Below are positions 9,284-16,510 of a DNA stretch of 64,000 nucleotides, piece by piece. Source of the DNA: SZUA-265 sp966249405 (GTDB lineage: Bacteria > Myxococcota_A > Polyangia > Polyangiales > Polyangiaceae). The number at the start of each line of letters is the position of its first letter. The first letter of the stretch is position 1. The notes below the pieces were generated by a model. It did no database searches, was not told where the DNA came from, and saw only the letters and a list, made by a program, of their open reading frames with translations. The translations under genes and the position numbers were made by a program. The stretch lies in NCBI GenBank assembly GCA_966249405.1, contig CBINDO010000009.1, positions 3,913 through 67,912 on the forward strand. The letters are read 5' to 3'.

Positions 9284-9381
9284 CGCCTCAGTAGTGCGCC
9301 CTGCACTCCGCACACCGCTTTCGAGCGTCAAAACGAGCCTCGCTTCGACCACCGTCGGGTTTGCGATTGCGGCGTTTGGGG

Positions 9382-9401
9382 GGGTGCACTAATGAGCACC
9401 C
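9382..9401 (+). promoter_or_regulatory. Stem-loop abutting the ilvD start codon
   Basis: A perfect 6-bp stem (GGGTGC at 9382-9387 pairing with GCACCC at 9396-9401) with an 8-base loop ends on the base before the ilvD ATG at 9402. It fills the space where a Shine-Dalgarno sequence should be, and no purine-rich site is visible. A comparable hairpin precedes cimA. A regulatory role is an inference. Confidence 0.4.
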
Positions 9402-11267
9402 ATGCCCGCATACCGCAGTCGCACCTCCACCCACGGCCGCAACATGGCAGGCGCGCGCGCTCTTTGGCGCGCGACCGGCATGAGCGAGAGTGACTTCCAA
9501 AAGCCGATCATCGCCATCGCGAACAGCTTCACACAGTTCGTCCCCGGACACGTCCACCTCCACGACGTCGGGCAACGCGTCAAGAAGGTGATCGACGCGG
9601 CTGGCGGTTATGGCGTCGAGTTCAACACCATCGCCGTCGATGACGGTATCGCGATGGGGCACAGCGGCATGTTGTATTCGCTGCCTAGTCGCGAGTTGAT
9701 CGCCGACAGCGTCGAATACATGGTCAACGCGCATTGCGCCGATGCGCTCGTGTGTATCTCCAACTGCGACAAGATCACGCCGGGTATGCTGCTGGCCGCG
9801 ATGCGTTTGAACATCCCGACGATCTTCGTCTCGGGAGGCCCGATGGAGGCAGGCAAGGTCGCCGGCACTCACAACCGTGATGGCAAGAAGGTGATGCGCA
9901 AGTTGGATCTCATCGATCCGATGATTGCAGCGGGCGACAAGAACGTCAGCGACGAAGAACTGCTGAGCCTCGAGAGATCCGCGTGCCCGACGTGTGGTTC
10001 GTGCAGCGGGATGTTCACCGCCAACAGCATGAACTGTTTGAACGAAGCGTTCGGGTTGGCGCTCCCGGGCAATGGAACGATCCTGGCGACGCATGCCATG
10101 CGCTGGGAGTTGTTCGAAGCATCGGGGAAGCGCATCGTGGAGCTCGCGAAGGCCTACTACGAGAAAGACCAAGCTTCCGTTCTGCCCCGCGCCATCGCGA
10201 CGTTCGAAGCCTTCGAGAACGCGATGACCCTAGATATCGCCATGGGCGGCTCGACCAACACCGTCTTGCACATCTTGGCGGTCGCGGAAGAAGCCGGAGT
10301 CAGCTTCACGATGGCCGACATGGACCGCTTGTCGCGCAAGGTTCCAAACCTGTGCAAGGTCGCGCCATCCTCTCACTACCACATCGAAGACGTGCACCGC
10401 GCTGGGGGCATCTTCACGATCCTGGGAGAGCTCGATCGCGCCGGATTGCTCAACCGCAACGTTGGAACAGTACATGCCTCGACGCTTGGTGAGGCCATCG
10501 ACCAAAACGACGTGCGGCGCAGCACGTGCGCAGAAGCCGCGAAGAGGCGAGCCCTGGCGGCGCCCGGTGGCGTGCGCACCACGGTCGCGTTCTCCCAAGA
10601 TACCTATTTCGAGGGACGCGACGACGACGCGAGCGCTGGCTGTATCCGTGACTTGGAGCACGCCTATAGCCGCGACGGTGGCCTCGCCGTGTTGTTCGGC
10701 AACATCGCTCCCGAAGGTTGCATCGTCAAGACTGCGGGCGTCGACGATTCCATCTTGAAGTTCACGGGTCCGGCCCGGGTTTTCCACTCGCAGGACACGG
10801 CTTGTGAAGCGATCTTGGGTGATCGCGTCAACGCTGGCGACGTGGTCGTCATAGTCTACGAAGGACCCAAGGGTGGCCCCGGCATGCAAGAGATGCTCTA
10901 CCCCACCTCCTTCTTGAAGTCGAAAGGCCTCGGCAAAGCGTGCGCGTTGGTGACCGACGGACGTTTCAGCGGCGGCACGAGCGGGCTGAGCATCGGACAC
11001 GTCTCACCAGAAGCCGCAGAGGGTGGCGCGATCGGCCTGGTGCGAGAAGGTGACGCCATCGTCATCGACATCCCGAACCGTCGCATCGATCTCGACGTCT
11101 CGGAAGCGGAGCTGACCGCACGCCGAAAGGCCATGGAGAGCATGGGCGCGGCGGCCTGGAAGCCAGAACGCGAGCGACACGTCTCGCAAGCACTGCAGGC
11201 GTACGCGCTCATGACGACCAGCGCAGCTCGCGGCGCCGTGCGAGACGTCTCCCAATTGAAGAAGTAG
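9402..11267 (+). CDS. ilvD: Dihydroxy-acid dehydratase
   Basis: A protein of 621 residues, the usual length of the long-form IlvD/Edd family. IlvD dehydrates 2,3-dihydroxy-isovalerate and 2,3-dihydroxy-3-methylvalerate to the 2-oxo acids of valine/leucine and isoleucine synthesis, using an Fe-S cluster. The N-terminus (THGRNMAGARALWRATGM) matches E. coli IlvD closely, which fixes the start at 9402. The cluster-binding and active-site motifs CISNCDKITPGM, CPTCGSCSGMFTANSMN and the C-terminal GRFSGGTSG are all present. The gene converges on cimA, which supplies the same pathway by the citramalate route. A stem-loop sits immediately before the ATG and a group of hairpins follows the stop. Confidence 0.97.
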   Translation: MPAYRSRTSTHGRNMAGARALWRATGMSESDFQKPIIAIANSFTQFVPGHVHLHDVGQRVKKVIDAAGGYGVEFNTIAVDDGIAMGHSGMLYSLPSRELIADSVEYMVNAHCADALVCISNCDKITPGMLLAAMRLNIPTIFVSGGPMEAGKVAGTHNRDGKKVMRKLDLIDPMIAAGDKNVSDEELLSLERSACPTCGSCSGMFTANSMNCLNEAFGLALPGNGTILATHAMRWELFEASGKRIVELAKAYYEKDQASVLPRAIATFEAFENAMTLDIAMGGSTNTVLHILAVAEEAGVSFTMADMDRLSRKVPNLCKVAPSSHYHIEDVHRAGGIFTILGELDRAGLLNRNVGTVHASTLGEAIDQNDVRRSTCAEAAKRRALAAPGGVRTTVAFSQDTYFEGRDDDASAGCIRDLEHAYSRDGGLAVLFGNIAPEGCIVKTAGVDDSILKFTGPARVFHSQDTACEAILGDRVNAGDVVVIVYEGPKGGPGMQEMLYPTSFLKSKGLGKACALVTDGRFSGGTSGLSIGHVSPEAAEGGAIGLVREGDAIVIDIPNRRIDLDVSEAELTARRKAMESMGAAAWKPERERHVSQALQAYALMTTSAARGAVRDVSQLKK

Positions 11268-11282
11268 ACGCGAATGGTGGTT

Positions 11283-11352
11283 CGCCCATCGAACGTGAAC
11301 GCGACGTTCGGTGGGCGTGTCCGCTGCAAAGCGGAGCAAGCGTGCTCTTGCT
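11283..11352. terminator. Three consecutive stem-loops between convergent ilvD and cimA
   Basis: The 89 bases between the stops hold three hairpins in a row: a 14-bp stem with one T-G pair (11283-11296 with 11304-11317, 7-base loop), a 6-bp stem closed by GCAA (11320-11325 with 11330-11335), and AGCAAG with CTTGCT (11335-11340 with 11347-11352). No long T run follows in either direction. They may act as a bidirectional terminator for the convergent genes. Confidence 0.5.
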
Positions 11353-11356
11353 GCGC

Positions 11357-12952
11357 TCAGCGGGTCTTGGCGCGGTGCACCGCGTAGTCGACGCCGTCCA
11401 CGAGGGCTTGCCAGCTTGCCTCGATGATGTTCTCGCTGACGCCTATCGTCACGACCGTCTCGCCGCGGAATGCGTACTCGATGAGTACACGCACTTTGGC
11501 GGCGCTGCCGTCCGACGAGTTGACGACACGAACCTTGTAGTCGCTCAAGTGCAAGTCGGCGAGCTCCGGAAACGGCTGTTTGAGAGCAAGCAGCAACGCG
11601 TGACTGAGAGCGTCCACGGGACCGTTGCCCTCCGCGGCGAACAGTAACGTCTCACCTTTGACGGCGAGCTTGACCGTAGCCTCCACCAACTGCGACACGC
11701 CTGACCCCGTACCAATACCGTGCACACGGAAGTAGTCGAGGGTGAACGCGGGCGCCCACTCACCCAAGTGCCTGCGTACCACCAGGTCGAAGCTACCGTC
11801 GGCGGACTCGTAAGAGTAACCCTGATTCTCGCGCCTCTGGATCTCATCCAAGATCCCCGCCAAGGCGTCGGGCTGGGCCTTCAGCTTCGGGTACCTGTGT
11901 TCGAGCTTCGCCAGTACGTTGCTGCGCCCGCTCATCTCGCTGATCAGGATGCTGCGAACGTTTCCGACGGTTTCAGGCGCGACGTGCTCGTAGGTGCGTT
12001 GGTTGCGCTGCATCGCGCTGACGTGCACCCCACCCTTGTGCGCAAATGCGCTCTTCCCGACGTAGGGTTGGTTGAGCGGAGCGGCGAGGTTCAGACGGTC
12101 CCAAACCGCATGACTGACCTCGGTGAGACGTAGCAGACGCCCGTCTGGCAAACACTTGCAGCCCAACTTGAGCTCCAAGTTCGCGATGACGGACGTGAGA
12201 TCGACGTTACCGCAGCGTTCACCGATGCCGTTGATGGTCCCCTGTACTTGACTACAGCCGGCTTCGACCGCAGCCAGCGTATTGGCCACCGCCAAGCCGG
12301 AGTCGTTGTGGACGTGGATGCCGAATGCCACGTGCGGCAGGAGTTCGCGTGCCGTTTTCACTGCGCGCGACACCTGAGAGGGCAACGCGCCTCCATTGGT
12401 ATCGCACAAGATGATGCGTTGAGCCCCGCCCGATGCTGCGGCTTTGAGCGCAGCCAGAGCGTACGCCTCGTTTTCCGCAAAGCCGTCGAAGAAGTGTTCG
12501 GCGTCGAAGAACACGGGGCGCCCGGTTGCCGTAACGAGGTAACTCACCGAGCTTTCGATCATCGCGAGGTTGTCCTCGAGTGTCACCCGCAACGCCTCGG
12601 TGACGTGCAAATCCCAGGCTTTACCGAAGATGCAGCAAACGTCGGCATGCGCGGCGACCAACTCGCGCAGGTTCGGGTCCTGATCGGGTGCGTTCTTGCT
12701 GTGACGGGTAGAGCCGAACGCAGATGTCTTCGCCCTGCTCAGGCCGAGTTTACGCACCTCTTCGAAATACTTGGCGTCCTTGGGATTCGAGCCAGGCCAC
12801 CCGCCCTCGATGTACGCGACGCCCAGCCAATCCAGCTGCGTCGACAACGCCAACTTGTCCGCCAAGCTCAGATTGACGCCGAGCGCTTGACCGCCATCCC
12901 GGAGGGTGGTGTCGTAAACTTCGATGAAGCGCGCGGGGCTCTGGACGGACAT
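11357..12952 (-). CDS. cimA: (R)-citramalate synthase, LeuA/CimA family
   Basis: A protein of 531 residues. It belongs to the DRE-TIM metallolyase family: YDTTLRDGGQ at the N-terminus carries the catalytic Arg-Asp, and GIHVHNDSG carries the metal-binding His pair. The length, the early VYDTTLRDG and the FAHKGGVH motif match the CimA type rather than LeuA. CimA condenses pyruvate with acetyl-CoA to citramalate, a threonine-independent entry to isoleucine. The C-terminal ~150 residues fit the allosteric (LeuA dimer) domain, so feedback control by isoleucine is likely. The gene is downstream of the tubulin-like gene and convergent with ilvD. A hairpin sits directly before its ATG. Confidence 0.92.
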   Translation of the reverse strand: MSVQSPARFIEVYDTTLRDGGQALGVNLSLADKLALSTQLDWLGVAYIEGGWPGSNPKDAKYFEEVRKLGLSRAKTSAFGSTRHSKNAPDQDPNLRELVAAHADVCCIFGKAWDLHVTEALRVTLEDNLAMIESSVSYLVTATGRPVFFDAEHFFDGFAENEAYALAALKAAASGGAQRIILCDTNGGALPSQVSRAVKTARELLPHVAFGIHVHNDSGLAVANTLAAVEAGCSQVQGTINGIGERCGNVDLTSVIANLELKLGCKCLPDGRLLRLTEVSHAVWDRLNLAAPLNQPYVGKSAFAHKGGVHVSAMQRNQRTYEHVAPETVGNVRSILISEMSGRSNVLAKLEHRYPKLKAQPDALAGILDEIQRRENQGYSYESADGSFDLVVRRHLGEWAPAFTLDYFRVHGIGTGSGVSQLVEATVKLAVKGETLLFAAEGNGPVDALSHALLLALKQPFPELADLHLSDYKVRVVNSSDGSAAKVRVLIEYAFRGETVVTIGVSENIIEASWQALVDGVDYAVHRAKTR

Positions 12953-12955
12953 GAC

Positions 12956-12976
12956 CGGGGTGCTTAGAACACCCCG
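12956..12976 (-). promoter_or_regulatory. Stem-loop directly upstream of the cimA start codon
   Basis: A perfect 7-bp stem (CGGGGTG with CACCCCG) and a 7-base loop end three bases before the cimA ATG (12952-12950). The structure occupies the expected ribosome-binding site and no Shine-Dalgarno sequence is visible. It could limit initiation or attenuate readthrough from the gene upstream. Function is inferred. Confidence 0.4.
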
Positions 12977-12993
12977 CCCGAGCGAGCAAGCGC

Positions 12994-14997
12994 CTACAGA
13001 GAAACGCTGGGGCCGTCTTGAAGAATAGCTTCAAACGCGGACAACTGACCTTCTTCGCTGAGACGCTCCAAGGCCGTGTGGGCGAGGTCCCGCGAAAGCG
13101 CGTCTTCAGCTCGTCGCGCGGCGTCCAAACGACGTGCCACACGTCGTTTCGTGGAGTCGAACTCGGTGCGCAGGAACGTGGCGACCAACTTCTGGTAGCT
13201 CGCGGCTTCCGCCTGACGGTGCGGGTCCAACGTATTGTACTGCTCCGTCCCCGGCAGATAACGAGTACCGGTCCACTCCGCCTGAGGCACTGCTTCTACG
13301 CTGGGCGGAGGAGCAATGATGGAGTCGATCTGAAACTCGCGCGGAGCCTCTTCCTCCTCGTTCCGAGCGGCGGGGTTCCAAGCGGGCACGGCGCCGGCCG
13401 TCTCGGACGCGAGCGGTGCATCCAGAGAGACGGCTTCGAGCGATCCCGCCTCGACCGCACCGCCATCTGAATCATGGCCCTCGGTCGACTCGACGTGCAG
13501 CGTCTTCGGCACCGGTTGGCTTTCGGTGACCGGAATGTTGCTGCTTGGGCCCTCGGACGCTGCGACATCAATGCTGCCCAGGGATGTCGCGGCGCTTGGC
13601 GGAGGCACCGACGCCGTCGCGGCGATCGGAGGGACGGAGGTAGCGCGTGACGGCGCGGACGAGAGCGAGATCGCCGGACGAACCGAGGTCAACCGCCCGC
13701 GACCCGGGTCAGGGTCGGCGTCAGCATCCGGAGCGGGAGCTGACGCGGGAGACGACGGGCTGCTGCGACCGACACGTTCACTGGCGCGACGCAGCCCAGT
13801 GTCCGGCACCGAAAGATTCGGCTTGCCCGGGCGACGCCGCGACGCGTGGGTACCGTGGCCGGTGCGAAGCGTGGTCTTGAACAGATCGAAGTCCTCGATC
13901 TCGCCGAGGTCGAGTGACGAAATCGAACGCTGCAACTTATCGCGCAAGGTGCCACCCTCGCGACGCGCGTCGTTGACCATTGCCTGGATACCTTCCGGCA
14001 AAGATTGCGTCGAGGCGATCAAGCGCAAGCGAGCCGAGCCGCCGTCTACCGGGGCATCCAGTCGGTAAACACCCATGTAGATGGCTGCGCCGCCGGTCTC
14101 GTGCTTGAGCTTCTCGTTGAGTTGCTCGAAGAACGAGAACGGAGTGCCACGCAATACCTCTTCACCCGCTTCGAGGACGATACCCATGTATGCGACCTCC
14201 TCGGGCGAGAAGCCGTGCGGCATCATGGAGCTCTGCTGCAGTGCCTCGCGTACTCGTTCGATGACGGAGTCTACGGTGAGTACCTGGAGCACGCCTTCGG
14301 AGTAGTTCAAGACGCCGTTGGACAACAACAGCGCGCGGAAGTCCTCACCGTCGAGCGAACGGATGGGGTGAATACCCTTGCGATTGTTGAGGCGGTTCAG
14401 CTCGTCCAGTGGCCGGATGATGACGCTGTTTACCTTCTCGAAGTACTTGTCCAGAGACACGCCGCCGTGCTGGGTGGACAGGCGCGAGTTGTCTGCGAAG
14501 ATCCAGCCGATATTTTCGTGCTTGACCAGGTCACTCACGGCACGAACGGCGTTGACCTTGGCGATACCGCTCTCGTATTCGTTCGGCAGCGTTGCCAGAA
14601 CGATCATGGGCAGGTCGAGAGCGCCGAGAACCGTGACCAGTTCGCTCACGCTAGAACCGGTTCCGCCGCCGAGGCCTGCAGTGATGACGACCACGTCGGC
14701 GCCTTCCGCATGACGCGAGACGACTTCGCGGATGCGCTCGGCGTTCTCACGGATACACTCGCGGCCGTAATTCATGTCGGCGCCAGCGCCGTCGTAGCCG
14801 TCGATGCCGATGTAGATGCGTTGGTCGGACGAGAGCGAAGCGGCACGTTCCGCAGAGGCAAGCGACGACAAGTCGGTGTGCGCGGTGTTCAAGGCGATGG
14901 AGCGATAGCCCAGCCGAGCGAACTCGCTCGCCAGATTACCTCCCGCTTGTCCAAGACCAACCACAACTATGTTGAGCGCGCGATCTGCAGGCTTCAT
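12994..14997 (-). CDS. Tubulin/FtsZ superfamily GTPase, CetZ-like, with long C-terminal extension
   Basis: A protein of 667 residues with an excellent ribosome-binding site (GGAGGT, 15008-15003, five bases before the ATG). Residues 1-370 form a tubulin-type GTPase: GQAGGN at 16-21, LNTAHTDL at 37-43, the G-box GLGGGTGSS at 108-116, and LPNEYESGI...NAVR at about 137-152. The T7 loop reads NYSEG (231-235). FtsZ normally has NxDxxD here; the SEG form with Glu recalls haloarchaeal CetZ. Residues ~385-600 are Ser/Pro/Ala-rich and probably disordered; the last ~65 residues look helical. Canonical FtsZ is ~390 residues and sits with ftsA/ftsQ, but here the neighbour is cimA. I infer a cytoskeletal role other than the main division ring. 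Confidence 0.85.
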   Translation of the reverse strand: MKPADRALNIVVVGLGQAGGNLASEFARLGYRSIALNTAHTDLSSLASAERAASLSSDQRIYIGIDGYDGAGADMNYGRECIRENAERIREVVSRHAEGADVVVITAGLGGGTGSSVSELVTVLGALDLPMIVLATLPNEYESGIAKVNAVRAVSDLVKHENIGWIFADNSRLSTQHGGVSLDKYFEKVNSVIIRPLDELNRLNNRKGIHPIRSLDGEDFRALLLSNGVLNYSEGVLQVLTVDSVIERVREALQQSSMMPHGFSPEEVAYMGIVLEAGEEVLRGTPFSFFEQLNEKLKHETGGAAIYMGVYRLDAPVDGGSARLRLIASTQSLPEGIQAMVNDARREGGTLRDKLQRSISSLDLGEIEDFDLFKTTLRTGHGTHASRRRPGKPNLSVPDTGLRRASERVGRSSPSSPASAPAPDADADPDPGRGRLTSVRPAISLSSAPSRATSVPPIAATASVPPPSAATSLGSIDVAASEGPSSNIPVTESQPVPKTLHVESTEGHDSDGGAVEAGSLEAVSLDAPLASETAGAVPAWNPAARNEEEEAPREFQIDSIIAPPPSVEAVPQAEWTGTRYLPGTEQYNTLDPHRQAEAASYQKLVATFLRTEFDSTKRRVARRLDAARRAEDALSRDLAHTALERLSEEGQLSAFEAILQDGPSVSL

Positions 14998-15170
14998 GCA
15001 CTACCTCCGAAACGAATAACCGGGGGCACGTTATAATGAACAACTCCTATGATCTACACAGGATCGACGCTCCTTGACGTGAATCGACCCGCAATCCGGC
15101 CCGACTCTCAAGTCGTGGAACACCGGCAAAACGCGGCGCGAAGTCGGCGCTAGTCGACGTAGACCAGACG

Positions 15171-15938
15171 TTACATGGCGATGTGCCACTCGAGCCCGAG
15201 CATCATTTCCACGGCTGGCACCCCACCGGTGATGTCCTTCGCCCGCAACCGGGCATACAGGTCGACGACCGAGCTGCCCGAGGCTTCGATCGTATACCCC
15301 AAAAACCCCCCGCCATCGATGCCTGCACCGGGAGACGACAGGTCTCCGATCGTGAAGATGAGCTCGGGCCCAGCGAAAAATTCGGGAGAGATTTGAAACG
15401 GCAGTTGCGCGGGAACGATCAGCCCGATCCTCGAGCCGTCATTGAACGACAACGTCAGATATCCGCCCGTATCGAGCCGCATGTCCTGGGAGGCGTGCCA
15501 ATAGACGGGTACGCCAACGGTAGCGCTGGTGCCCCCCCACAGTCCGACCTCGAGCACACCGAAAACTGCCGCTTCGACCTCCCCGTTGTGGAACTGAAAA
15601 CCCACGTGGGCGCGCGGGTCTCGGAGTTGCCCATCGGGCGAAATCTGAATCGGCAAGACCAGCCCCAACTCCACGTCGGAACCGATGCCGTAGGAGACAC
15701 CGGGGTTGACGAACTGTGGGTCGTCGCCGCGCCGCACGATGGCGTGCTTGAACTGCCCATCGTAATACGGAAAGTGATGCCCGGCGTCGATCCGTAGAAC
15801 GTTCTCCGGCAGGATCAAGTGACGAGCCACATGGACCGCTGGGACTTGTTGGGCCGCCGCACCTCGAGCCGTAAACTCGAGCACGCCAATGATAGCAAAC
15901 GGTACCAAAACTCTGAGCAAGGTCGAACGAATCAGCAT
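15171..15938 (-). CDS. Secreted protein, probable outer-membrane beta-barrel
   Basis: A protein of 255 residues. The N-terminus is a typical signal peptide (two Arg, a hydrophobic core, cleavage near ARGAAAQ). The rest alternates short hydrophobic and polar stretches with many Gly (YGIGSDVELGLVLPIQI, GVLEVGLWGG, FAGPELIFTIGDL), as in transmembrane beta strands, and ends in LGLEWHIAM. No enzymatic motif is visible. It begins four bases before the stop of the upstream Nudix gene, so it is probably cotranscribed with it. The family is not recognised; a barrel is an inference from pattern alone. Confidence 0.75.
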   Translation of the reverse strand: MLIRSTLLRVLVPFAIIGVLEFTARGAAAQQVPAVHVARHLILPENVLRIDAGHHFPYYDGQFKHAIVRRGDDPQFVNPGVSYGIGSDVELGLVLPIQISPDGQLRDPRAHVGFQFHNGEVEAAVFGVLEVGLWGGTSATVGVPVYWHASQDMRLDTGGYLTLSFNDGSRIGLIVPAQLPFQISPEFFAGPELIFTIGDLSSPGAGIDGGGFLGYTIEASGSSVVDLYARLRAKDITGGVPAVEMMLGLEWHIAM

Positions 15939-15941
15939 GGG

Positions 15942-16478
15942 TTACTCTGTGCCAAAAGGATGAAAGCCGTGGGCCATGAAGCAGGCCAACGCGTGGACGG
16001 CGTGGTCGAGTTGGGCCGGAAGGCCCGCGTGCCACGGCTCCAGATGTACCTCGACGTCCTCCGTAGCGTCCAACTGTTGTGGCTGCGTGCGTTCTGCGGC
16101 CTGCGCGAGGTACAGATAGGCACGGTGCTTGTGACGAGTGGTCTCGGGGTGGACTTCGCGGAGCAAGGTCCAACGCGGTGCGGAATAACCCGTCTCTTCC
16201 AGCACTTCCCGTTGCACAGCTGCAAGTGGATCTTCGGAGGGGTTGATCGCGCCGGCAGGTAGCTCCAGGGTCGGACGAGCGACGCCATGCCTGTATTGCC
16301 GGACCAGCACGACTTGGTTGTCAGCGGTGATGCACACCGCACACACCCAGTCGACGCTATCGATCAAGTGATACTGCTCGATGTCGACGCCGCTCGCCGT
16401 GCGCACGTGTTGCTCGCGCACCCTGAGCCAAGGCCTCTCGATGATGGTCTTGGTGCCGAGGACACTCCATGGTTTCAC
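15942..16478 (-). CDS. Nudix hydrolase, ADP-ribose pyrophosphatase type
   Basis: A protein of 178 residues if started at the GTG at 16478. The Nudix box is complete: G at GAINPSE, then REVLEETGY, matching GX5EX7REUXEEXGU. The preceding VVLVRQYRHG...LELPAG is typical of ADP-ribose/nucleoside-diphosphate-sugar pyrophosphatases, which hydrolyse NDP-X to NMP and P-X with Mg2+. The frame stays open to 16661, but that stretch overlaps the 3' end of uvrA and is Arg-rich shadow sequence, so the GTG giving VKPWSVLGTKTI is preferred. It starts 32 bases after the uvrA stop, on the same strand. Confidence 0.85.
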   Translation of the reverse strand: MKPWSVLGTKTIIERPWLRVREQHVRTASGVDIEQYHLIDSVDWVCAVCITADNQVVLVRQYRHGVARPTLELPAGAINPSEDPLAAVQREVLEETGYSAPRWTLLREVHPETTRHKHRAYLYLAQAAERTQPQQLDATEDVEVHLEPWHAGLPAQLDHAVHALACFMAHGFHPFGTE

Positions 16479-16510
16479 GCCGGCATGAGAGCAGCTTTCA
16501 CGCTCTACGT

